64,000 bases of DNA from Flavobacterium sp. Sd200. Its GTDB lineage: Bacteria > Bacteroidota > Bacteroidia > Flavobacteriales > Flavobacteriaceae. The position numbers and the translations under genes are program-made. The stretch lies in assembly GCF_009826935.1 (NCBI RefSeq), contig NZ_WUMN01000001.1:62001-126000 (forward strand), in the 5' to 3' direction. Shown one piece after another: positions 9,008 through 17,915 of the stretch (position 1 is its first letter; each line of letters starts with the position of its first letter). The notes under the pieces are model-generated. The model was not told the origin of the DNA, made no database searches, and saw nothing but the letters and a program-made list of their open reading frames with translations.

Positions 9008-9153
9008 GATACAATTATCTGCTTGTTTTGTATTGCGAATTTAATTAAAAATTTAGTGTATAAAAATTAATTTATCAAAAAAAAGTTTGTGAAACAATGG
9101 TTTTATTGGTGATTAATAATTTTTGAAGTCTTTGGATGATTTAATTTTGAGAT

Positions 9154-9594
9154 TTAGCTTTCGCTGTCTGTAAGCTTCATACTCCATGTTCCTTTTCCAG
9201 GTCTATATATAATTGGAATAAAACCGAATAATAAAATTAGTGAAAGGTTAAATCTCCAGGTTCCCATTATTTCTTTTTTAGTGTCGGATATTTTTCCAGA
9301 ATAATAAAGCGTTTTATGCTTTTTATTGGTTTTCTTTAGTTCCCCATCGGTATTAATAATCACAGATGCTTTTGGCATAAATTTTTCAAACGTGATTTTA
9401 TTATCGATTAGTGTACCAATAATTTTTCCGGTACCTTCCATTCCACCTGTCTCTATATCATCGTTAACTATGCCTTCAAAATTTTTGCCATTAAAAGAAG
9501 TAATGGTAATTGTATAATTTGTTTGCTCGAACCCTACAATATCCCGTATAGTTTCTTTTTCGTACCGGTAATAACCTTTCCATGTGCCTTGCAT
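9154..9594 (-). CDS. Hypothetical protein, lipocalin-like beta-rich
   Basis: 146 residues starting MQGTWKGYYRYEKETI. Alternating strands (TNYTITITSFNGKNFEGIV, IIGTLIDNKITFEKF, KTLYYSGKISD, IMGTWRFNL) and a repeated GTW motif suggest a small beta-barrel of the lipocalin-like type. A hydrophobic patch (LSLILLFGFIPIIY, about residues 115-130) is odd for a soluble barrel. No signal peptide, no known function. It stands alone between the thiolase and osmC. Confidence 0.55.
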   Translation of the reverse strand: MQGTWKGYYRYEKETIRDIVGFEQTNYTITITSFNGKNFEGIVNDDIETGGMEGTGKIIGTLIDNKITFEKFMPKASVIINTDGELKKTNKKHKTLYYSGKISDTKKEIMGTWRFNLSLILLFGFIPIIYRPGKGTWSMKLTDSES

Positions 9595-9701
9595 TGTTTC
9601 AAGCTTTAGATTTTACCAAAAATACAACAAAGAGATATAAAAATGAATGGTTGTTATAAAATGCAAACCCCACTCTTTATGAGCAGGGTTTGTGATGTTG
9701 A

Positions 9702-10121
9702 TTATTCTACTAATGTTGCTGATAATGTAATTTCGGCATTCAGCAATTTAGATACTGGGCATATTTCTTTTGCTTTGGCAGCCGTTTCCTGAAAATCCTG
9801 TTCGGTCATTCCAGGAACATTAGCTTCAAGCTTAAGGTTTATTTTAGTAATAGTTCCGTCTTCAAAAGTTACCTGAGCTTCGGTATCAAGGTTTTCGGGA
9901 GTAAAGCCTTTTTCGCTTATTAAAAAACTCAACTGCATAGTAAAACAGCCTGAGTGGGCAGCAGCAATAAGTTCTTCGGGGTTCGTGCCAACACCTTCTT
10001 CAAAACGGGTTTTAAACGATAGCTGCGCTTTGTCAAGAGTGGTGCTTTCAGTGCTCACTAAACCTTTTCCGTCTTTGCCTGTTCCTTTCCAGTTGGTGTT
10101 TGCTTTCCTTGTAAATTTCAT
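9702..10121 (-). CDS. osmC: OsmC family peroxiredoxin
   Basis: 139 residues. OsmC/Ohr proteins reduce organic hydroperoxides with two cysteines: the peroxidatic Cys is in AAHSGCFTMQL (about residue 59) and the resolving Cys in KEICPVSKLL (about 124). The N-terminus (KFTRKANTNWKGTGKDG) and the NPEELIAAAH segment are typical of the OsmC rather than Ohr branch. It is divergent from an OxyR-like regulator gene (start 10343), which probably controls it. A weak hairpin (CAAACCC / GGGTTTG, 9664-9692) follows the stop. Confidence 0.9.
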   Translation of the reverse strand: MKFTRKANTNWKGTGKDGKGLVSTESTTLDKAQLSFKTRFEEGVGTNPEELIAAAHSGCFTMQLSFLISEKGFTPENLDTEAQVTFEDGTITKINLKLEANVPGMTEQDFQETAAKAKEICPVSKLLNAEITLSATLVE

Positions 10122-10342
10122 GATCTTTAAATTTTAATGTGTTTATAATTGTTTAATTGCTTGCAGGTTGCATAGTGCTTCCTGTAAAGTTATTGAATTT
10201 GTACCTAAGGGCGTTAATTTAAAATTATATTTTATGATACTCTTAGCTTTGCATTAGCTGATTTTTATGAGACAAATTTATTGCAGATCTGTTTATTAGT
10301 CAAATTAATAATTTTTTACCTTTATAAAATAATTTTATAATA

Positions 10343-11317
10343 ATGACTATTCAGCAATTAAGATACATAGTAGCGTTAGATGAACATCGTCATTTCGCCA
10401 AAGCTGCCGAGGAGTGTATGGTTACTCAGCCAGGGCTTACAATACAACTTAAAAATCTTGAAGATGAAATAGGTATGAAGATTTTTGACCGATCGAAAGT
10501 GCCTTTAAAGCCTACTGGAGCAGGTGAAGAAATTATAAGCAGGGCTCGTAAAGTACTTCGGGAGGCCGATGCCATCCGTGATTTTGTGGTAAATAAAAAA
10601 AACGATCTTGAAGGTACGGTTACTATTGGGGTTATTTCTACACTGTCGCCTTATTTAATGCCTCTGTTTATAAAGGCAATGGCTTTAGTAGCACCCAATA
10701 TGCATTTTATTATTAAAGAAATGAACACAGGGCAGCTAATGCATGATGTAGAATCGGGTATTATAGATATTGCCCTAATGGCTACTCCCACAGGCAACGG
10801 CAATTTAAAAGAATATCCTGTTTTCTATGAGCCTTTTGTGGCATATCTGTATCCTGGGCATCCAATGGCGCAGCAACCGTTTTATAAAATGCAGTTGCAG
10901 GACAGGCCTGAATTATTATTTCTCCAAAGCGAATATTGTTATAATGCACAATTGCTGGATATTTGTAACATTACAGAACATGGCAAAGTGTGGGATAAAT
11001 TCAGTTATGATATAAGCTCTATAGAAACTTTAAAAAATCTTGTAAGGGCTGGACTGGGGTTTGCTATAGTCCCTCAGCTTGCTGTGGTAAATGAAGCTGA
11101 TAAAAGCCTGTTTAAACCTTTTGCCGACCCGGTGCCGGTGCGCGAAATAAGCCTTGTAGTTGCCGATACCTTTTCGCGCAAGCTGTTGCTCGAAAAAATG
11201 AGCGAATGCATTTACAGTTGCCTGCCCGATGATCTTAAAAAACACACAGCTTATAAAAAGATCCGTTGGAACGATTCTCCCTATTTTATAAAGGCAGTAA
11301 GCAGTCTTAAAGGTTAA
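10343..11317 (+). CDS. LysR-type regulator, OxyR-like, divergent from osmC
   Basis: 324 residues. Winged-helix domain at 1-60 (TIQQLRYIVALDEHRHFAKA, then VTQPGLTIQLKNLE), LysR substrate-binding domain from about 90. Two cysteines, C199 and C208, match the positions of the peroxide-sensing pair of E. coli OxyR (C199/C208). However, the residue before the first Cys is Tyr (QSEYCYNAQ) where OxyR has GHC, so sensing may differ. The osmC gene next door suggests organic peroxide control, which is an inference. A TAGCTTTG box at 10244-10251 matches the -7 consensus and could be its promoter. Ends in a bidirectional terminator. Confidence 0.85.
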   Translation: MTIQQLRYIVALDEHRHFAKAAEECMVTQPGLTIQLKNLEDEIGMKIFDRSKVPLKPTGAGEEIISRARKVLREADAIRDFVVNKKNDLEGTVTIGVISTLSPYLMPLFIKAMALVAPNMHFIIKEMNTGQLMHDVESGIIDIALMATPTGNGNLKEYPVFYEPFVAYLYPGHPMAQQPFYKMQLQDRPELLFLQSEYCYNAQLLDICNITEHGKVWDKFSYDISSIETLKNLVRAGLGFAIVPQLAVVNEADKSLFKPFADPVPVREISLVVADTFSRKLLLEKMSECIYSCLPDDLKKHTAYKKIRWNDSPYFIKAVSSLKG

Positions 11318-11342
11318 TTTTATGTGATGTATTAAAACAAAA

Positions 11343-11366
11343 AAATCTTCCGGTTAGGGAAGATTT
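11343..11366. terminator. Bidirectional terminator between convergent genes
   Basis: AAATCTTCC / GGAAGATTT with a 6-nt loop, A-rich on the left and T/A-rich on the right, lies between stops at 11317 and 11388. Confidence 0.65.
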
Positions 11367-11387
11367 TATATAATTGATTTACGATAG

Positions 11388-11792
11388 TTATTGAGTTACA
11401 GTAATCGTTTTTTGTAATGGCTCCTGAGCGTTTCCTCTAACAAAATTAAGCACATAAGTACCTGCAGTAGATGCAGTAAATGTATAAGGTTGTGTTAATT
11501 GTGTAGTAACAGCGCTACAGGTACAGCCATTATAGTCTAAAATAGCCATTACGGTTTTTGGATAGCCGTCAGATTCTGCAAAGCGGTTAAAAGCACCACA
11601 GGTAGTGCCCTTTGCAAAAGTTACATTAAAAGTAATAGGCACGTTAACAGTAGTTTCTTCAGGCCCTGTAACAGCCGTTGCTGCAGAATATGCCTGAGCA
11701 GTACAAGATGGTTCATCATCTCCTACGCTACAGGCTGTTACTAATGCTATTATTGCAAGAAATGCTAAAAAGTTAATTTTTATAGTTTTCAT
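11388..11792 (-). CDS. Small putative lipoprotein, Ig-like fold
   Basis: 134 residues. Signal sequence with lipobox LVTAC (Cys about 21) followed by SVGDDEP, the acidic stretch typical of surface-exposed Bacteroidota lipoproteins. The mature part is Thr/Val-rich with strand-like repeats (EETTVNVPITFNVTFAKG, TAGTYVLNFVRG) and four further Cys (SCTAQ, TTCGAF, NGCTCS). This looks like one immunoglobulin-like domain stabilised by disulfides. Function unknown. Confidence 0.65.
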   Translation of the reverse strand: MKTIKINFLAFLAIIALVTACSVGDDEPSCTAQAYSAATAVTGPEETTVNVPITFNVTFAKGTTCGAFNRFAESDGYPKTVMAILDYNGCTCSAVTTQLTQPYTFTASTAGTYVLNFVRGNAQEPLQKTITVTQ

Positions 11793-11862
11793 CTAAATAT
11801 TTTGTTGTTGCTATACAGATGTAAAATTAGTAAAAAGGTTGCGTAAAATTGTTTTTAATTAT

Positions 11863-12714
11863 TTAATTGGCAATTTCTACAGTAAATCTCGCCAAATATT
11901 TACTGCCTGCATCTAATGTAATAATACCCTCTTTTTCAGTAATATTACCTGTTGCATCAGCAGTGTCTGAATATCCCTGCCAAGGTTCTATACACAAAAA
12001 AGGCGCACCTTCTTTTGTCCAAATGCCTAAATGCGGAAAATCGGCATAGCTTACTTTTATATAATCTTTGTCGTCTTTTGTAATAATTATCGATTTAGAT
12101 TCCAGTGATTTAAATATAAGGGCGTCGTTTTTAAACAGTTCATAGTTTAAAGGCAGTATGCCGTTATTGGCAGGTAAAGTAGTACGATTGTCAGACAACA
12201 AATCGTTTACAAGCTGTACGCTTTCTAACGGCTCGTCTTTTTCAAATTTAAGGCTGTAGCTTTCAAAATTACCAGGCAATGCTAAAGCAGGATGTGCGCC
12301 AAGGCTAAAAGGCATTGCATTTGTGCTGTTGTTGGTTACAGTATATTCTAAATGTAACGTATTGTCTTTTAAAGTATAGGCAAGCTCAAGTTCAAAATTA
12401 AACGGATATACCTGTTGGGTGTCATCATTAGAAGTTAATGAAAATACTACGCTGTCTTCTGATTGAGATTTAATCTTAAAATCATTATCTCTTGCAAAAC
12501 CATGACGGCTAAGTACATATGTGTGTCCGTTATATAAATAAGAGTTGTTTTTTAGTGTGCCCACTATGGGAAATAAGACTGGCGAATGCTTGCCCCAATA
12601 TTTGGCATCACCTTCCCATATATATTCTGCGGTATTGTTTTTAAGCGAGTTTAGTTCGGCACCTTTTGGGTTAATGGTGGCTGTAAGTTGGCCGTTTTTA
12701 ATGGTTATATCCAA
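11863..12714 (-). CDS. Aldose 1-epimerase family protein (LacX-like)
   Basis: 283 residues of galactose-mutarotase fold. Motifs: KGAELNSLKN near the N-terminus, the catalytic-site segments LSRHGFARD (about 68-76) and LGAHPALALP (His about 142), and CIEPWQGYSD (Glu/Trp near 246). The family interconverts alpha and beta anomers of aldoses; the LacX-like branch has poorly defined sugar specificity. No ATG is available in frame upstream of residue 1, and the homologous N-terminus fits a TTG start at 12714. No signal peptide, so cytoplasmic. It could serve sugars released by the 15963-24686 locus, but that is inference. Confidence 0.85.
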   Translation of the reverse strand: MDITIKNGQLTATINPKGAELNSLKNNTAEYIWEGDAKYWGKHSPVLFPIVGTLKNNSYLYNGHTYVLSRHGFARDNDFKIKSQSEDSVVFSLTSNDDTQQVYPFNFELELAYTLKDNTLHLEYTVTNNSTNAMPFSLGAHPALALPGNFESYSLKFEKDEPLESVQLVNDLLSDNRTTLPANNGILPLNYELFKNDALIFKSLESKSIIITKDDKDYIKVSYADFPHLGIWTKEGAPFLCIEPWQGYSDTADATGNITEKEGIITLDAGSKYLARFTVEIAN

Positions 12715-12929
12715 AATATATAATGTTTTTAAAGTACAGTGCTCTGCAAGGTTTCAAACGTAGTTTTTTATAAAGCTATTTGCCCAAAGATAGCATTTTC
12801 AATATAATATTTATCAGCCTTATAAATATTTCAAAACAGCTCTTACATTTACAAGGATTCAGCCTTACATAATAAGGTAAATATCAAAAAATCCTTATAT
12901 TTACTAACCCATCTTTTACCAAAAATATA

Positions 12930-13976
12930 ATGACCATTTTCCTTTCTGTTCTTTCATCATTGTTGCTTTTATTTACCATAATGTCGTTAATAAAAAATGA
13001 TTACTGGACGTTCAGGGTTTTTGATTACCCAAGGCTGCAAAAATTTGTAGTATCTGCTGTTTGCCTTGCTTTATTGGCGTTTTATTATGAGCCGGATTGC
13101 TGGGTTTATACCACTTTCATTCCGCTTATTGCAGCCAATCTTATCTATTTGGGCTGGCTCATATGGCCTTTTACCGTTTTTGCAAAGAAGCAGGTGTTGC
13201 GAATTAAAGACCGCAGACCTGACGACCAGGTGTGTGTAATGATATCTAACGTATATCAGGATAACCAAAACCATAAAGGTTGCCTTGCTGTGGTGAGGCG
13301 GGCAAACCCCGATGTATTGCTGCTTCTGGAAACCGATAAAGCTTGGGATGAAGGCACTAAAGAGCTGTCTGAAGCCTATAAATACAGTGTAAAAGTACCA
13401 TTAGAAAATACTTATGGCATGCTGCTTTACTCTAAGCTGGAACTTAAAGAAAGTGAAGTAAAATATATGGTAGAAGAAGGTATTCCGAGTATACACACAA
13501 AAATAGTTTTAAAAGGCGGAAGGCAGGTTCAGCTATATGCAGTGCACCCAACACCACCTGTGCCTAACGAAAATCCGCGTTCTACCGAAAGAGATAAAGA
13601 GCTTTTACTGGTTGCCGATCTTGCCAAAGTAAGTAAACTGCCTGTTATTGTTGTGGGCGATCTTAATGATGTGGCATGGAGTTATACTACAGAGCTGTTT
13701 TTAAAAATGAGCGGACTTTTAGATCCAAGACGGGGCAGGGGCTTTTACAATTCTTTTCATGCACATTACCCGTTTTTGCGTTTTCCTTTGGATCATGCCT
13801 TCATTTCCACCGATTTTAAGCTGGTGGGCATGAAACGTCTTAGTAATTTTAAGTCAGACCATTTTCCTATATACATTCATCTGCAATATGAACAGGTAGC
13901 AAAGCATCAGCAGGAATCGCTGGAAGTAGACGCTGATGATGTAGAACTTGCTGAAGAAAAGAAAGCAAAAGTGTAA
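12930..13976 (+). CDS. Membrane-anchored endonuclease/exonuclease/phosphatase (EEP) family protein
   Basis: 348 residues. Three hydrophobic helices fill residues 1-90 (MTIFLSVLSSLLLLFTIMSL at the start). The EEP domain occupies about 100-320, with LLLLETDKAW (metal-binding Glu), YAVHPTPP, VVGDLNDVAW (catalytic Asp/Asn) and the closing SDHFPIYIHL. A charged tail (EVDADDVELAEEKK) ends it. The active-site residues are intact; the substrate could be a nucleic acid, a phosphodiester lipid or a phosphoester, and sequence does not decide. The stop lies only 2 bp from that of the convergent gene, with no terminator between. Confidence 0.85.
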   Translation: MTIFLSVLSSLLLLFTIMSLIKNDYWTFRVFDYPRLQKFVVSAVCLALLAFYYEPDCWVYTTFIPLIAANLIYLGWLIWPFTVFAKKQVLRIKDRRPDDQVCVMISNVYQDNQNHKGCLAVVRRANPDVLLLLETDKAWDEGTKELSEAYKYSVKVPLENTYGMLLYSKLELKESEVKYMVEEGIPSIHTKIVLKGGRQVQLYAVHPTPPVPNENPRSTERDKELLLVADLAKVSKLPVIVVGDLNDVAWSYTTELFLKMSGLLDPRRGRGFYNSFHAHYPFLRFPLDHAFISTDFKLVGMKRLSNFKSDHFPIYIHLQYEQVAKHQQESLEVDADDVELAEEKKAKV

Positions 13977-13978
13977 TG

Positions 13979-14641
13979 TTATTTTAACTTCTTTATTGTA
14001 AACAGTTCGTTGTGGTCTTCCACTTTTGGATACATCCTGACTGAATAAGCATCATCAAAATTTGTCCTGTAGGTTGTGTTACGATCTTTATGCTGCTGGT
14101 TTAGGGTCATGGTATTAAAAAGTATAAAACCGTTAATGTTAAGTATGGTATTTATACGGTTTATAAAAAAGTCTTCAAACAAAAAAGCAGGCATCACTGT
14201 GTCTTTAAAAATATCGATGATGATAAGATCGTAGGTGTCTTTGGTTTTAAGCACAAACTCGAAAGCATCGCAAATAACCACATCGAGGTTTTCTATGGTG
14301 TTAAGGCCAAAATAGGTGTTGGCCAGTTCTATAACCTTTGGGTCGAGTTCTACACCTGTAATTTTGCCCTTGTAGCCAATTTCGTTAACTAATGTTTTAA
14401 TCACGCTACCACCTGCAACACCCAATACAAGTATATTGTTAAAACCTTTTATGCGTTCAAAACCAATATATTTAAGCCCTTTTCGCAAAATACGCTGCAG
14501 GCTGCCATAAGAATAGTTGGTGTTCTTAGAGTCGAGAACCAGTTGTCCATAATTTAGCGTTACCTCAAGATTTTGGCTAACATCCGATTGTTTTTTTACA
14601 AGGTTTACGGGTATAAAATAACTCAGCAGTTTTTTAAGCAT
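13979..14641 (-). CDS. Spermidine-synthase-like SAM-dependent methyltransferase-fold protein
   Basis: 220 residues with a Rossmann fold: LVLGVAGGSVIKTL (SAM-binding loop, about 69-82), TGVELDPKVIELA (acidic loop), VVICDAFEFV and DLIIIDIFKD. This pattern is that of spermidine synthase (SpeE)-like proteins; the N-terminal part is shorter than in true SpeE and the DxYD aminopropyl-transfer site reads IIDIFKD, so it may be a methyltransferase relative rather than a polyamine enzyme. It lies 40 bp downstream of the DUF1543 gene, probably in one operon. Confidence 0.7.
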   Translation of the reverse strand: MLKKLLSYFIPVNLVKKQSDVSQNLEVTLNYGQLVLDSKNTNYSYGSLQRILRKGLKYIGFERIKGFNNILVLGVAGGSVIKTLVNEIGYKGKITGVELDPKVIELANTYFGLNTIENLDVVICDAFEFVLKTKDTYDLIIIDIFKDTVMPAFLFEDFFINRINTILNINGFILFNTMTLNQQHKDRNTTYRTNFDDAYSVRMYPKVEDHNELFTIKKLK

Positions 14642-14681
14642 GGGGTGGTTGTGCAGTTTTTTGCAGGTAAATATAAATTAA

Positions 14682-15257
14682 TTATTGTTGAGTGGCTTTT
14701 TGTAGTTTACCCAGTTTTAAATAGCCTACATGCAGTTTATCTTCTGTTATATTGTTAGTTGGTGTAATCAGGAGGCTGTATTTTTCTCTAAAACTTGCGG
14801 GGAGTATATCTTCTACTTTGTGAGCATCGTCTACATCAAGGCCATATTTTTCGTCTATATGGCTTTCGGCGCCCTTAAAACCGTAGTGCTTATAAAAAAC
14901 TGTTTTTTTAGATGCCCTTACTGCCAGCCCCATAGTTTTTGCTACTACAAGCATTTTATAATGATATTCTTCCAAATCGCCGGGTTTATAACCTCCAAGG
15001 TTTATAAAGAAGAGTTTTTCATCTTGAGGTGTTGCAAGTTCTTTAGGCACTATACTTATTTGGTATCCGTTAACCTGTGTAACCTCCCTCCACGAATCAA
15101 TGTGAAGTTGTCCTCCATCGGGCCAAAAGGCATACATTTCTTTTTTTAATCCGGTTACCGAAGTTCCAATACCAAAAAAAATATCATGCTGTTCTGTAAG
15201 CCTTCCTAAAGGGGTACAGCCCAGCAAAACCATGTATAATGTAGGGGTGTTTGTCAT
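14682..15257 (-). CDS. DUF1543 domain protein
   Basis: 191 residues. The opening LYMVLLGCTPLGRLTEQHDI and the segment MYAFWPDGGQLHIDSWREV match the DUF1543 family, named for conserved residues but with no known activity. The second half repeats a similar fold (LFFINLGGYKPGDLEEYHY). No signal peptide. Likely co-transcribed with the spermidine-synthase-like gene downstream. Confidence 0.8.
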   Translation of the reverse strand: MTNTPTLYMVLLGCTPLGRLTEQHDIFFGIGTSVTGLKKEMYAFWPDGGQLHIDSWREVTQVNGYQISIVPKELATPQDEKLFFINLGGYKPGDLEEYHYKMLVVAKTMGLAVRASKKTVFYKHYGFKGAESHIDEKYGLDVDDAHKVEDILPASFREKYSLLITPTNNITEDKLHVGYLKLGKLQKATQQ

Positions 15258-15374
15258 AGCCTTACAAATGTAGCCAAATTATTTTTTATCAAATTTATGC
15301 TAAAACGGTTTTTTGGCTCATTTTTTGAAACTACCTTTAGTAACAATAATAACGAACCTTAAAAAAACGAGACC

Positions 15375-15893
15375 ATGAAAAAGATACTTTTACTTTTTAC
15401 ACTTACAGGACTTTTAACGCTGACGGGATGTAATAACGACGACGATGTGGTTGTGGCAAACACGAGCAACGAAACTTTTGAGATAGGTGGAGGATCAAAT
15501 CCTATTAATTTTACTAATGATGTAGATACTTACCTTTATACTTTAGATCCTGCCATAGGCCAAGCTGATGTAGTGTTGATTTACAGGCTGGTAAGCGATC
15601 CTTATAACGCTCCTGAAGATATTTGGGAACCTGTTCCTACTACCTATGAGTTTGAGGGAGGCGATAAACTATCTTATAACACTGATTTTACAAGAAACAG
15701 TATTGCTTTTTACCTAAATGCCAATTTTGATTTGGCTCAGGCTCCTGATTATGCTTTAGACCAATATTTCAGGGTAGTGATACTTAAAGGGTTTGATAAT
15801 TCTGCCAACCGTGTAGATCTACGCGATTATAACTCTGTTGTAAAACGCTACAATGTTGTAGAAAGCAACAGGGGTAACAGCACAAGAAAATAA
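15375..15893 (+). CDS. Putative lipoprotein
   Basis: 172 residues. Lipobox LTLTGC (Cys about 19) followed by NNDDD, an export signal typical of Bacteroidota surface lipoproteins. The mature part is beta-rich (YLYTLDPAIGQADVVLIYRL) with no recognised domain; the ending YRVVILKGF-like segment and basic tail (NRGNSTRK) resemble many small uncharacterised flavobacterial lipoproteins. A promoter-like TACCTTTA lies about 40 bp upstream. Monocistronic, followed by a strong bidirectional terminator. Confidence 0.65.
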   Translation: MKKILLLFTLTGLLTLTGCNNDDDVVVANTSNETFEIGGGSNPINFTNDVDTYLYTLDPAIGQADVVLIYRLVSDPYNAPEDIWEPVPTTYEFEGGDKLSYNTDFTRNSIAFYLNANFDLAQAPDYALDQYFRVVILKGFDNSANRVDLRDYNSVVKRYNVVESNRGNSTRK

Positions 15894-15912
15894 TCTCTGT
15901 CTAAGTTACATC

Positions 15913-15943
15913 AAAAGGGCTTCGCAATTTGCGAAGCCCTTTT
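15913..15943. terminator. Bidirectional terminator
   Basis: AAAAGGGCTTCGCA / TGCGAAGCCCTTTT with a 3-nt loop, between convergent stops at 15893 and 15963. Confidence 0.8.
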
Positions 15944-15962
15944 GGTTTGTGGCAAGTACTAC

Positions 15963-17897
15963 CTATTTTTTTATTCCTTTAAGTGTAGGGACAACCGGGA
16001 TTATATTACCTTTTTTGTCAAACAGTAGTTTGTCTATGCACACTTCGCGGTTGTAACCTGCTGCACGCCCAAGATCCTGACCGTTAGGGTAGCTAAAGCG
16101 ATGATAAACAAGATACCATTCGTCTTTACCCGGAACCTGTATTGCAGAGTTATGTCCTGTGGCATAAATACCTGCTTCTTTAGTGCCCTGTATCACTATA
16201 TTATCTGTAGGGATAGTGAGAGGGCCTAACGGATTTTTAGCAGTAGCATAGCGCACTTTATAGTTAGGGCTGCGGGTATCGTCTTCGCTCCACATAAAAT
16301 AGTAAGTACCTTTACGATTAATTACATAAGTGCCTTCTCTAAACGTGTTGTCGGTTTTAATAACCGTAAGCGTTTTTGGGTTTATGCTTGTCATATCGTC
16401 GTTAAGCTCGGCGGCAGCCATAAAACCATTGCCCCAATACAGGTAGCTTTTCCCCGATTTTGGATCGGTAAATACGTCAGGGTCTATTATCTGCCCTCGG
16501 CTAATGCCTTCCGGTTTAGTGTCTATAAGCGCTTTTCCACTATCTGTAAAAGGGCCGGTAGGACTATCGCTAACAGCAACGCCAATTTTTTGTGCAGCCG
16601 TAAAATAGTAAAAGTATTTGTACTGACCGTTTATTTTTTTCTCAACAATGCATGGTGCCCAGGCATTGGTTTTAGCCCAGCTTATATCTTTTTTAAGGTC
16701 TAAAATAACACCTTCGTCTTTCCAGTTGGTAAGATCGTCTGACGAAAAAACTTTAAAATAATCGCCTGCCCAGTTGGTATAGCCATCGCTGGTAGGATAG
16801 ATGTAATATTTTTTGGTCTTTTCAGAATACAATATATCAGGGTCGGCATAATAACCTTCCAGTACAGGGTTGTTGTCTAACTCCGGCAGGGCAGCGGGTT
16901 TGCCCCATTTGGCAGTAAGTGTATTAAGTTCACTGCGTGTAATAGGCAATATGGTGCCATGACGCGGTTTAAAGTCCATAGTAACCTCATTGTCTATCGC
17001 AGTAAAGTTGCGCAGGTCGTTACTCTTTGTAAACTGATATTTACCATCTCTGTACACATCATACATTAATATATACGTATCAGAGTTGTTAAGTTTAAAC
17101 ACGCCCGATCCTTCAACACTTTGCTTGGTTTGCTGCAGGTAGTTGTCATTTTCTTCCCATTTACCTGATGTCAGGTCGGTAGTGGTAGCAACCTTTATAC
17201 CTGGAGTTTCGCTTTCGGTTTTATAGAACAGGTTGTACACTCCGTCTTTAATAATAATATCTCCGTCAATACATGCCCCTTTAGACTTTGGCACGAACAA
17301 CAATTTTGGTGCCGACTCAAGTCCTGTAAAATCAGCATTGGCATAAGCATAATAAATTTTATCGGGGTCGTTGCCATGCTTCATAGAAAAGTAAACCATG
17401 TATTTACCTGCCTTGGCGTCATAAATGGTTTGCGGTGCCCATACACGTTTAAGGTCTTCGTTGCCCGGAAAGGCTTTTTGCATATTTATGGCAGTCGAGG
17501 TCCAGTTTACCAGGTCGGTACTCTTTAGGAGCACCATTCCGCGGTTAGAATCCCATCCTTTAGCGGCAACCATATCTGTAATAGCCATGTAAAAGGTTTT
17601 TCCGTCTTCGCCGCGCAAAATATGCGGATCGCGCACACCACCGGCCTCACTTATTTTTTTACTGTCTAAAACAGGATTGTTGTTGTTAAGCGCATAATAG
17701 TGGTAGCCGTCTGTACTAACACCATAGCGCACGGCCTCGCTGTCTTCGCTTTTGCCTACAAAATATACGAAAAGGTATGCTTTAAGGTCTTTTTCGGCTA
17801 TGGGTGGTGGGGTAGTGGCAATTGTTTTTTCCTGTGCATTGCTACTGAACATACCCAGTAATAATGCTATAGTAAAAGTAAAATGTGATATTTTCAT
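15963..17897 (-). CDS. Secreted GH43-family glycosidase with two propeller modules
   Basis: 644 residues with a signal peptide (FTIALLLGMFSSNAQ, cleavage near 22). Module 1 (about 35-335): VRDPHILRGEDGKTFYMAIT, RVWAPQTIYD, CIDGDIIIKDG and SVEGSGVFKL. Module 2 (about 340-635): GYYADPDILY, TNAWAPCIVE, IIDPDVF, REGTYVI and ATGHNSAI, a complete GH43-type set with the catalytic base Asp in YADPDI and the acid Glu in REGTYV. GH43 enzymes are mostly arabinofuranosidases, xylosidases or endo-arabinanases. Last gene of the operon GH51-GH43-like-GH43; 18 bp separate it from the preceding gene. Module 1 is closest to the neighbour at 17916, so it may bind rather than cut. Confidence 0.9.
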   Translation of the reverse strand: MKISHFTFTIALLLGMFSSNAQEKTIATTPPPIAEKDLKAYLFVYFVGKSEDSEAVRYGVSTDGYHYYALNNNNPVLDSKKISEAGGVRDPHILRGEDGKTFYMAITDMVAAKGWDSNRGMVLLKSTDLVNWTSTAINMQKAFPGNEDLKRVWAPQTIYDAKAGKYMVYFSMKHGNDPDKIYYAYANADFTGLESAPKLLFVPKSKGACIDGDIIIKDGVYNLFYKTESETPGIKVATTTDLTSGKWEENDNYLQQTKQSVEGSGVFKLNNSDTYILMYDVYRDGKYQFTKSNDLRNFTAIDNEVTMDFKPRHGTILPITRSELNTLTAKWGKPAALPELDNNPVLEGYYADPDILYSEKTKKYYIYPTSDGYTNWAGDYFKVFSSDDLTNWKDEGVILDLKKDISWAKTNAWAPCIVEKKINGQYKYFYYFTAAQKIGVAVSDSPTGPFTDSGKALIDTKPEGISRGQIIDPDVFTDPKSGKSYLYWGNGFMAAAELNDDMTSINPKTLTVIKTDNTFREGTYVINRKGTYYFMWSEDDTRSPNYKVRYATAKNPLGPLTIPTDNIVIQGTKEAGIYATGHNSAIQVPGKDEWYLVYHRFSYPNGQDLGRAAGYNREVCIDKLLFDKKGNIIPVVPTLKGIKK

Positions 17898-17915
17898 AAG
17901 ATGATTTTAAGTGGA

